A DNA stretch of 64,000 nucleotides from contig DASWMJ010000018.1 of NCBI GenBank assembly GCA_036399775.1, forward strand, positions 66,951-130,950, given 5' to 3'. The stretch is from JADMIH01 sp036399775. GTDB taxonomy: Bacteria; Chloroflexota; Chloroflexia; QHBQ01; JADMIH01. Made by a program: the position numbers and the translations under genes. Of this stretch, positions 35,160 to 42,674 are shown one piece after another. The first letter of the stretch is position 1. Each line of letters begins with the position of its first letter. The notes beneath the pieces were generated by a model. The model ran no database searches. It worked only from the letters and a program-made list of their open reading frames with translations, and was not told the origin of the DNA.

Positions 35160-36368
35160 TCAGGGCAGGTCAACGACGACCGGCATGTGGTCGCTGCTTC
35201 CTCTGCCGCCGCCGATGTGGCCGTAGTTGACCAGGGTATTCAATCGCTTTTTTCTCGCCCCGCCGGGCGGCAAGCCTCCGATGATCGCGGGGATGCTACT
35301 TACCATGTCCATCGTGTAAGCGACGGGCGCGGCAGCCGTACCGATCACCCGGTTGGCGACTTGAGCGCCTGCCGCCGGACCCGCAGCCCCACCCGCGCGA
35401 GCCACGAACATGTTGTCTATTGCCATAAGCGCGCCCGCACTAGACTGCTTCCCATAGCCGTAATATGGGGCCGCGCCCGTGGTAGACGCCTGCTTGACCG
35501 ATTTGATGCTCGTCGGCGTGTTGAATTGCTGGGTGTAGTTGACACCCGAGACGGGTATTCCACCCAGCACCGCCGGGCCGCCTGTCAGGTGCTGGAATAC
35601 CCCTGCCTCCCACGGATTGGCCGCGTTGATGTTGAAATCACCAAGCACGATCCTGTCTTCGCCTGCTCCCAGCGCGCCGCTGATTTCCGGTACGATGACC
35701 AGTTGGCCGAAGGCGTTGCGGGCAGGCCCGACCTTGGGCGGGAAATGGACGGAGAATAGGCTCAATGTCCGCCCGGTGGCGAGCACCTGGAACTGCGTCA
35801 TCCAGGGCGTGCGAGCGTTGCCGTTTGGAAAATTGATGACGTTACCCATGCCGTCGAAGAACTGATATTTGCCCGCCAGCTCGTCCTGGTTGTATCCGGC
35901 GGCTGCCGGGTTGGTGGTGGGCGTGCCGGGCAGCGCGCCATTCCAGAGCGTGCCCGCGTAATTCTGTTGCATCCCCGCCCCTATCGCCACGCTGGTAGCG
36001 CCATTCCACTCATACGGCCCCCAGAAGTTCAGGTTCGCGGACTTGAAGAAGACCGCGATACCTTCGCTGTATCCACCCGCCGGGCTGATAATCAACGGGG
36101 GCACCACGCACCACGCGGCTCCCGCCTGCACGGCCCGTAAGTGCCAGAGGATGGCCCACGTGCCCGGCGCGCCGGAAGTGTCGCTGATCAGGCCGCCATA
36201 GCCCGTCGCGGCGTTGGTCTGCACTTCGATGATGATGAATACGTCCGGATTGGCCTGGGCAATCGTTGACGCTATAAACGCCGCGCGACTGGCGGTGGTA
36301 TCCCAGGCGTTGGCCTGGAGCTTGTTGACCCCGAACCGCTCTATGTTCCACGCCATGATTCTTGTCAT
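35160..36368 (-). CDS. DNase I-like endonuclease/exonuclease/phosphatase (EEP) protein
   Basis: A 402-residue protein with the full EEP catalytic set: N8 in MAWNIERFG, metal-binding E48 in VFIIIEVQTN, a histidine in FSVHFPP near 206, D and N in VLGDFNINA near 238-243, IDNMFVA, and the terminal SSDHMPVVVDL with the catalytic Asp-His pair. The family hydrolyses phosphodiesters in nucleic acids, lipids or small molecules. No signal peptide is seen. The start overlaps the stop of the 1134-aa gene by 4 bp (ATGA), and the giant gene follows 20 bp later, so all three are one transcription unit. Whether it is an effector, a DNA-clearing enzyme or something else is unknown. Confidence 0.88.
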   Translation of the reverse strand: MTRIMAWNIERFGVNKLQANAWDTTASRAAFIASTIAQANPDVFIIIEVQTNAATGYGGLISDTSGAPGTWAILWHLRAVQAGAAWCVVPPLIISPAGGYSEGIAVFFKSANLNFWGPYEWNGATSVAIGAGMQQNYAGTLWNGALPGTPTTNPAAAGYNQDELAGKYQFFDGMGNVINFPNGNARTPWMTQFQVLATGRTLSLFSVHFPPKVGPARNAFGQLVIVPEISGALGAGEDRIVLGDFNINAANPWEAGVFQHLTGGPAVLGGIPVSGVNYTQQFNTPTSIKSVKQASTTGAAPYYGYGKQSSAGALMAIDNMFVARAGGAAGPAAGAQVANRVIGTAAAPVAYTMDMVSSIPAIIGGLPPGGARKKRLNTLVNYGHIGGGRGSSDHMPVVVDLP

Positions 36369-39300
36369 CGGCCACCGCCTCCCGGTACGTCTATCGGCAG
36401 CATGAGGCTCGGCCCCGCGAGCTGGCTCGACTTGTCGCTGCCCGCGCTCTTCTTCGCGTCCGGCTTGGCGTAAGCGGCGTACCAGCCCACGCTCGTACCG
36501 CCACTGGTGGACGAATTCGGGTCGCCGAATAGCACGAAGTTGATCTGGCCCGTCGGCGGGAAGGTGAAGCTGAGGAACTTGAAGCCGATGCCGTAGAGCA
36601 CCAGGATGAAGGTGCTGCTCTCTTGCAGAGCGATGATCTCCAGCGTCTTGAAGGTGATGTTGAATATCCCCTCGATGGTAATCTCGCGCTTGGAGCCGCT
36701 TGAGCCGGGCAGTTTTAGCCCGGTGAAGACCGTGTAGTCCTGGGTCAGGTTGGGCGTCCAGGCCGCCGTGAGGCTGGCGACGAACCCCGCCTGCGCGGCC
36801 AGCGCGCCGGGAGCGCCCAGGTTCAGGTTGAAGTTCAGCGAGTACCAGGGGTAAGCGAGCGAGGCTTGAGTGAGCGGCGTCTGCACGCCCATGTAACCCA
36901 GGCTGTTCGGCGTGGTGCCCTCCTTCGCCTGCGTCAGCCCGGCCACCGTCAGGGGGAAGTGGTTGAAAAAGCCCGCCTTGCGTGCCGTGCTGCCCGCCAT
37001 GTCGAAGGCCAACTGCCCCGCGTCGAAGGTGAAAGCCGGATCAGGCGGACTCTGCGTATTGTCGAAATTCATCTCGATTATCAGGTTGCCGAAGCTGAGG
37101 CCGCCGGGCGGGTCGTTGGCGTTCTCGCGGCCAAAGGAGAATAAGTCGAAGCCGGAGAGCGCCTTGAAGTCGAGCAGCCCCCAGAAGAGGAACTCCGCCT
37201 CGGTCTGGCTGCCAATGGTCTGCACGGTGACGAACTGCCCCTTGGAGATTTGCACGGCGTTTAGCACGTTGCTGGTCATGTTGAAGATGGACGCCTGCCC
37301 CGACTTGGTCTGGAAGACGTAAGAACCCTGACCCTGACCCTGACCCTGCTGCTGGTAGACGCCGTAAAGCTGCACGACGTTGTTCGATGACCCCACGAGC
37401 GTGGCAGGCTCGCCGAACAGCACGTTTATTTGCAGGTCAATGATGCTTGAGAAGCCCGCTACCGCCGAGTTGAGGAACAGCACCTTGAGCTGCTCCACCT
37501 CGAATTGGTAATCCCCGCCCCCCTCCTCGATGCCCGACCCCGCCGGGGCCGTGTAGTTGATAAGGCCGAAGATAGAAGAGTTCGAGATGCCCAGGTCGCC
37601 CCCGCCCGCAGGCACGTTGATCTTCGAGGCGTTGATACCGATGTGGTGGGCGTAAAACTGGCTCTTGTTAATGCCAGCCGACAGGCCCTGTAGCTGGGCG
37701 GGCAGTTCGTTCAGTGGCGCTACCACATTCAGGGCCAGTATGCCGTTCCACTTCGGGTCCGTGACGGCGTTGAGGAACGTAGCGAAGTCTGGGTCGCTCT
37801 TATCTACCGCGTTTATGATGCCCTGGATCGCCTTGCCGGTGGCGTCGGCGGATTGGTTGAAAGTTGAGGGGCTGGACCAGAGGCTCGTCTGCCCGGCGAG
37901 GTCCTTGATGCTCATGTCGTAGAACTTGATGATGAGGATCGTACCGCCGGGGGTTTGGGACCACGCGGCGGGGTCCAGGTTGAAGTTCCAGTTATTGCCC
38001 GCACTGTTGCCGATGGCGATCTGCGCGTTGGCGTGCGACAGGAAATCCTGGATGGAGGAGGGGAGCGAGACGACGAGGAACATCTTATTGGTCTGGAAGG
38101 CCGTCAGCAGGTCTCCCTTCACGCCGGTCAGCATGACGAACTGCTGGTCGCCCGTAGCGCCCATCTGCGCCAGGATTATCTCGGCCCAGTTGGTGGGCGG
38201 CCCACCTGGAACGTAGGTGGCGAGCAACCCCTGTGGCGTCGTGCTGTACTTGCTCTGGCCGCTCGTGGCGGCGTCAGCCTGTTGCGAGGCGACGGGAGGG
38301 GCCGCGAGCAGGGCCTGGCGGCGGGCAGGGGCGACCATCTGCGCCTCCATCTGCTGGTACACGCTCAAGTTCTGGCTGCCGACGCCTGAGTATGGCAGGA
38401 GGGGGAAAGCCACCTTGACGGTGGGCGATTGGATGGTCGCCGCCTGCACGGGCACCAGCGCGAGGGAGGAGATCGCCTTCTCGGCGGGGGTTATGTTCTG
38501 ATTGTAGTTGTAGAGGACCGACTGGTCGGGCTGGGCAAAATAATTCACAGGCGCGGCCTGCGAGCTTACCAGCGCGAACGCCGTGGTTGGCGGTATCGTG
38601 GGTGTCAGCTTGGTCGAACCGGGCGGCTTCCCCGGCACGAAGCCCTGGGCGAAGGCGGCCTTGCCGGGAAAGAACGACACCAGGTTTGTGGCGTTCCCCA
38701 GGGCGAAATATTCCACACCCGATAGGCCGCCCATCAGGTTGGCCTGCCCGGAGCCGGTCGGCTGGAGCGCGAAATCGCCGCTAGGCACGAGGTAGAACGG
38801 GTCGTGCGCCGAGGGCGCGCTGGCCTGCTGGTTGGGCGCAAAGACGAGCGCCGCGAAGCCGGTCGAGACCTGGTTGCCCGTAAGGGGCAACGCCTTGAAC
38901 GCATAGCCCATAGTCGAATTGAGGTAGACGTTCACGCTCGCGGCCTGCCCCGCCGAGGGCTGCCCGGCGTCGGCCCCGTTGAATGCGAAGAAGGTGCGCA
39001 TCTGCCCCTTGTTGATTGGAGCCAGGGGGTCTATGTTAGCGTAGAGCGTCAGCCCCTGCGCGAAGAGGGGGTAGCGTAGCGAGGAGAGGAAGAACGAGCC
39101 GTCACCCGCCGCTTCACCCCCCTCATTCTCACCGAAAGCCTGGGCATAGTAGTAGCGCAGGCTCACGTCGAGGTCGGTCAGGTTCTGCTGGGTGAGTTGC
39201 AGGCTGAACTGAAGGCACCCGGCCAGGTTTCCGGTGAAAGGTAGGGTGACAGGCGGCCCGGCGGTTATCTTCACCTTGCCCGAATTCGCGCTCAAAGTGA

Positions 39301-39769
39301 TAGATTGGCCCGTTGGTGCCGTGAAACTGAAGGCGAAGTTGGTGTCGTCGCGGCTGATAACGGACTTGGCCGGGATGAAGAGGCTGACATTCTGGAAGGG
39401 GAATGTGACGGGGAACCCTGTGGCGTAAGACTGGCTGCCTGTGGGCTGGTAGACGGCAATGTTGATGCCGCTTAGCTGGCCTGACCCGGTGGGCTGGTTG
39501 AACCAGACGAAGCGCGTCCCCTGGCGGCGCGGGTCGTTGATGAAGGTCCAGGCGTTTGTGGCGAAGGTCTGCTCCGTGCCGGAGGCCAGGGGCTGCTCAA
39601 GGAAGATATAGGTCCCTTGGTAGGTAGTCCAGGCAGGCTCGAACTGGATGGTCGGGCCGGGCGGCGTAGCGCCCTGCGGCAGCAGGTAAAGGAGCGTGCC
39701 GGGGGTGGCGGCCCCGTTGTCGCTTGCCTGGTAAAGCTGGGGCACAACTGTGGTCTGGCTGAACTGCAT
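36365..39769 (-). CDS. Unknown 1134-aa beta-rich protein
   Basis: I do not recognise this protein. It is Gly/Ser/Thr/Asn/Gln-rich and predicted to be mostly beta strand. An N-terminal sandwich-like part (about 1-220) is followed by a middle part with a Gln/Ala-rich helical hairpin (about 470-520: MEAQMVAPARRQALLAAPP), and the C-terminal third (about 640-1110) alternates amphipathic strands (EITIEGIFNITFKTLEIIAL; FILVLYGIGFKFLSF) like the N-terminal domains of the giant protein. Four GQ dipeptide codons in a row occur near 37320-37345. No signal peptide or membrane segment. AGGAG lies 9 bp before the ATG. It is coupled by ATGA to the nuclease gene. Confidence 0.75.
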   Translation of the reverse strand: MQFSQTTVVPQLYQASDNGAATPGTLLYLLPQGATPPGPTIQFEPAWTTYQGTYIFLEQPLASGTEQTFATNAWTFINDPRRQGTRFVWFNQPTGSGQLSGINIAVYQPTGSQSYATGFPVTFPFQNVSLFIPAKSVISRDDTNFAFSFTAPTGQSITLSANSGKVKITAGPPVTLPFTGNLAGCLQFSLQLTQQNLTDLDVSLRYYYAQAFGENEGGEAAGDGSFFLSSLRYPLFAQGLTLYANIDPLAPINKGQMRTFFAFNGADAGQPSAGQAASVNVYLNSTMGYAFKALPLTGNQVSTGFAALVFAPNQQASAPSAHDPFYLVPSGDFALQPTGSGQANLMGGLSGVEYFALGNATNLVSFFPGKAAFAQGFVPGKPPGSTKLTPTIPPTTAFALVSSQAAPVNYFAQPDQSVLYNYNQNITPAEKAISSLALVPVQAATIQSPTVKVAFPLLPYSGVGSQNLSVYQQMEAQMVAPARRQALLAAPPVASQQADAATSGQSKYSTTPQGLLATYVPGGPPTNWAEIILAQMGATGDQQFVMLTGVKGDLLTAFQTNKMFLVVSLPSSIQDFLSHANAQIAIGNSAGNNWNFNLDPAAWSQTPGGTILIIKFYDMSIKDLAGQTSLWSSPSTFNQSADATGKAIQGIINAVDKSDPDFATFLNAVTDPKWNGILALNVVAPLNELPAQLQGLSAGINKSQFYAHHIGINASKINVPAGGGDLGISNSSIFGLINYTAPAGSGIEEGGGDYQFEVEQLKVLFLNSAVAGFSSIIDLQINVLFGEPATLVGSSNNVVQLYGVYQQQGQGQGQGSYVFQTKSGQASIFNMTSNVLNAVQISKGQFVTVQTIGSQTEAEFLFWGLLDFKALSGFDLFSFGRENANDPPGGLSFGNLIIEMNFDNTQSPPDPAFTFDAGQLAFDMAGSTARKAGFFNHFPLTVAGLTQAKEGTTPNSLGYMGVQTPLTQASLAYPWYSLNFNLNLGAPGALAAQAGFVASLTAAWTPNLTQDYTVFTGLKLPGSSGSKREITIEGIFNITFKTLEIIALQESSTFILVLYGIGFKFLSFTFPPTGQINFVLFGDPNSSTSGGTSVGWYAAYAKPDAKKSAGSDKSSQLAGPSLMLPIDVPGGGGR

Positions 39770-39803
39770 CTGGCGTGCTCCTGCGCTCCGCGCCCCGGCT
39801 ATA

Positions 39804-41048
39804 TCAGATATTACTCAACACGACGCTATCGCCGCCGATCAAGGGCAAGTCCCACATGGTTGATGGCAGGGGGGACAGGTTGCCAGGGGTCATGTTGACC
39901 GACACGTTCGTCAGGGTGCCTGTCGCGGTCGAAATGCGATTGGAGTTGACAAACGACTGGTTTGGATCGAGGGGTAGAGGGATGAACCGCTCGATGATGT
40001 TGGCGAGGGTAGTGCCGATGGGCACGTATTGCAGAGTATTCAACCCGCGTGCGCTATCGTTGAGCCAGATCGGAATCTCAGGCACGGCGATGGCCCGGCC
40101 CAGGAAGATGGTGCAGCCGGTGCCGGAAGCGCCGCAGGTGCTCGATGAGGGCTGGCTGCTCGTAATCGTGTTGAGAGCTTCGAGGTTCTGTGCGCCGACC
40201 AGGGTCACGTTGTCGTCCACGTTGGTGTCGCCCGATTGCAGGGGCGGTTGCACCGACGAGGGGTAGAAGAGCCGCCAGTAGGGCCACGCCCCGGAGGCGA
40301 GTTGCAGGTCAATCAACCCCCCCGCGACCACCGGAGAGCTTGCGCCGCCCTGGACCGATGGGGCCTTTATCGTGCCCAGGAACGGGTCGAACGCGATCAC
40401 CCGCTTTCCATTACCGGCGGGGACCGAGTCGATCTGGTAGTAGAAGGTGCCGCTGCTGATGTAGCCGTTCATCGGGGAGTCGGGGGTGAGGAACTGGCTT
40501 ATCTGGGTTTCGACGCGCAGACGCATGCCGGGGCGCAGGTCCACGCAGGGCAGGGTACCAGCCGCGAAGCCCGGCGAGAACGAGTAGCGGTAGAAGAGGG
40601 TCTCCAACAATGGCGCGGGCATATTGTCGGCGATCTGCTGGCCGATGCGGAAGGTTGCGCCGGGCACGAGCAGACCCGGCAACTCGAATTGCTTTTCGAC
40701 TTGAGTCAGGAAGTCAACGAAGTGCGCCATCAACTCGGCCCGCGCTGCAGGCGCGCATGCCCACATATTGGCATTGGGATTTTTGTCCGTGCCGTTGAGC
40801 GTAATCTGCACGGTCACCGTCTGCGCCGTGCTGCCGTTCTGCTGAAACGCTATCGCGAAATCGGTGTTGCTATACCCGGAGGGGACTGTGGGCGGGCCGC
40901 TGTAGAGCAGCAAGATGTTGGCGGTTATGCTGTTCGGAGAGGTGAAGGTCGGCGGCAGGAGGAAGGTCGCGTTCGTGACGCCGTCGGTGCCCGGAAAGGA
41001 CGGGTATACCTGGTAATTGCCGTTCCCGGATATGGAGACATATGTCAT
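39804..41048 (-). CDS. Unknown 414-aa protein of the giant-protein cluster
   Basis: An unrecognised protein. Residues 1-90 look like a beta-sandwich (MTYVSISGNGNYQVYPSFPG; SGYSNTDFAIAFQQNG). A short helical part follows (AARAELMAHFVDFLTQVEKQ) and then LPGLLVPGATFRIGQQIADN and LRPGMRLRVETQ, suggesting a carbohydrate- or ligand-binding jelly roll. A cysteine pair, TCGASGTGC, occurs near 310. No signal peptide. GAGG is upstream of the ATG, and the next gene begins 34 bp after its stop. Confidence 0.72.
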   Translation of the reverse strand: MTYVSISGNGNYQVYPSFPGTDGVTNATFLLPPTFTSPNSITANILLLYSGPPTVPSGYSNTDFAIAFQQNGSTAQTVTVQITLNGTDKNPNANMWACAPAARAELMAHFVDFLTQVEKQFELPGLLVPGATFRIGQQIADNMPAPLLETLFYRYSFSPGFAAGTLPCVDLRPGMRLRVETQISQFLTPDSPMNGYISSGTFYYQIDSVPAGNGKRVIAFDPFLGTIKAPSVQGGASSPVVAGGLIDLQLASGAWPYWRLFYPSSVQPPLQSGDTNVDDNVTLVGAQNLEALNTITSSQPSSSTCGASGTGCTIFLGRAIAVPEIPIWLNDSARGLNTLQYVPIGTTLANIIERFIPLPLDPNQSFVNSNRISTATGTLTNVSVNMTPGNLSPLPSTMWDLPLIGGDSVVLSNI

Positions 41049-41105
41049 GCTGGACCTCGCCTGCCGGGTAGGGTTCTAAAGGGAAGTGTCGTCCGCCGCA
41101 TCTGC

Positions 41106-41549
41106 TCAGGAATCACCCGCTTCGAAAATCACCCACGTCTCACCAGGCTCCTGGCTAACGGACTGCGGAGTGAGCACCTGTGACTGGCCTAGCTCGGTTT
41201 GCTGCCCCGGCCACACCAGGACCGCGACCGTATAGAAGATGTAGAGTTGCAGATTCAGTCCTAGCTGGTTCTGCAAAGCCGCGTTGATGTCAACCTCGTA
41301 CTGCTGGGAGCCGCCGGTGGGGAAGGAAACGACAAGCTGGTTCTGCCCGCCGAACTGGGCGACCTGGGGGTTCCCGCTGCCGGAGACGCGCTTGATTGGA
41401 GCGGGGTTCGGCTTGTAATTAGAAGACTGGCTGGTCCCGTACAGCGTGCCGTTGGGCACGGGATGCGCGTTGAGCGTCAGCGTCATGAGGGTGGTGGTGG
41501 CGTTGAAGACGTAGACGTAACCGGGAGTGACGGCGGTTTCACCAGCCAT
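41106..41549 (-). CDS. Small beta protein, paralogue A
   Basis: A 147-residue protein of unknown function. It begins with GYVYVFNATTTLMTLTLN and contains GSGNPQVAQFGGQN, VVSFPTGGSQQYEV and LQLYIFYTVAVLV. By hand alignment about two-thirds of some 105 positions are identical to the 157-aa product of 41740-42213. The strand pattern suggests a single beta-sandwich. Some small proteins of inclusion-body or contractile-particle loci start with a similar YVFN motif, but I would not assign it. GGAAGGGA lies before the ATG. Confidence 0.72.
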   Translation of the reverse strand: MAGETAVTPGYVYVFNATTTLMTLTLNAHPVPNGTLYGTSQSSNYKPNPAPIKRVSGSGNPQVAQFGGQNQLVVSFPTGGSQQYEVDINAALQNQLGLNLQLYIFYTVAVLVWPGQQTELGQSQVLTPQSVSQEPGETWVIFEAGDS

Positions 41550-41632
41550 TACAGTTCCCTTCCCTGACCTGTAGCCGTGAGTGGACGCCGGGCCGCGACA
41601 AAGAGCCGCAAGTCCGGGCGCGCCTGAAGGCC

Positions 41633-41702
41633 AAACCTGGGCAAGCCCTCACGCCAGGTGAGAGCCTGTGCAGCCACCTGGCGTGAGGGCTTGCCCAGGT
41701 TT
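41633..41702. terminator. 28-bp perfect inverted repeat between the two paralogues
   Basis: AAACCTGGGCAAGCCCTCAC begins a 28-nt left arm (41633-41660), which is exactly complementary to 41675-41702 across a 14-nt loop. TTTTGTTTT overlaps and follows the right arm on the plus strand. On the minus strand, in which the flanking genes run, no T run follows. It could act as a partial terminator or an RNA processing site that sets the ratio of the first gene to the rest of the cluster. Confidence 0.7.
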
Positions 41703-41739
41703 TGTTTTCGTAGAGGAGTATGCTAGACGGCAGGTGAGG

Positions 41740-42213
41740 CTAGTAGCTCTTCTGCCCGCCGCCGTCGCCGCCTCCCTCGCTGTCTCCGCCGCCGTCGCCC
41801 TCTCCGCCTCCGCCTCCGTCTGCATCTACCTCTACATTTTCTACCGGCTGCCCCTGGAGCACCAGCGACTCGCCGGTCGGATTATCCTGCTGCTGGCCGG
41901 GCGAGACGAGGACCGCGTCCGTATAGAAGATGTAGAGTTGCAGGTCGGTGGCCTGCTGGTTCTGTAGAGTCTGGTTGACGTTTACATTGTAAAGCTGAGA
42001 ACCGCCTGCGGGGAAGGAGACGATTAGCACGTTCTGACCGCCGAAATTCGCGGTCTGGGGGTTCCCGCTGCCGGGCACGCGCGCAATCGTAGTGACGTTG
42101 GGCTTGTAACTGCTTCCCTGGGCGGCAGCGCTGAGCGTTCCGCTTATAGGGTGGTTATTGAGAATGAGCGTCATGTCGTTGGTGGTGGCGTTGAAAACGT
42201 AGACGTTACCCAT
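41740..42213 (-). CDS. Small beta protein, paralogue B, with Gly/Asp-rich tail; first gene of the cluster
   Basis: A 157-residue protein homologous to the 41106-41549 product: NVYVFNATTNDMTLILNNHP, GSGNPQTANFGGQN, VSFPAGGSQLYNV and LQLYIFYTDAVLV. It differs by a low-complexity tail from about 133 (EVDADGGGGGEGDGGGDSEG and further GGGDGGG) ending in QKSY. AAAGGA lies 8 bp before the ATG. It stands first in the six-gene series and is separated from its sister by a strong hairpin, so it may be made in excess. Function unknown. Confidence 0.72.
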   Translation of the reverse strand: MGNVYVFNATTNDMTLILNNHPISGTLSAAAQGSSYKPNVTTIARVPGSGNPQTANFGGQNVLIVSFPAGGSQLYNVNVNQTLQNQQATDLQLYIFYTDAVLVSPGQQQDNPTGESLVLQGQPVENVEVDADGGGGGEGDGGGDSEGGGDGGGQKSY

Positions 42214-42674
42214 TGAGGCTTCCTTTCGCGTTAAAGCAGACCATTAGGGGTTATATAGTAGCGACAAAGCTCGGTAGTCAATCAGTCCAACAGCTACATG
42301 TGCGTGCCGGTTGGCGGCGACGGCGACCATGCTCACCGACAGCAAATGCAAGGTCCCTGTGTCGAGCGGAGGGCGAGCGAATCACGCCCGATAGCCAAGC
42401 TCCGGTTGCGGGTGATTCCAGGATGTATTTACTTCACTTTGTCGGGTGGGTTGCGAGCGGATCGTGCAGAGGTAAGTGGCAGACCCGTGTAGAGCATAGC
42501 AGAAAGTGTAGGGCTTGTCAATGTTTTTTGGAGCGCGTTTGCGCTCCCCAGGAGGAAGTTCCGGCGGACGCTGTTACAGCGCATTGTATATGGTAAACTG
42601 GGGAGATGTGAGAGAGGTCGCATCTCTCATTTTTATGTCCGTGAGCGCGAGCCGCCGCGCCGTAAGGAGCCGGA
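42214..42674. other. Divergent intergenic region
   Basis: This 460-bp stretch separates the giant-protein cluster (minus) from pepN (plus) and must carry both promoters. TGTATATGGTAAACT near 42585-42600 is a possible -10 region for pepN. A weak hairpin (TGAGAG with CTCTCA, then a T run, 42608-42636) precedes the pepN ribosome binding site TAAGGAG. No gene is credible here. Confidence 0.45.
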
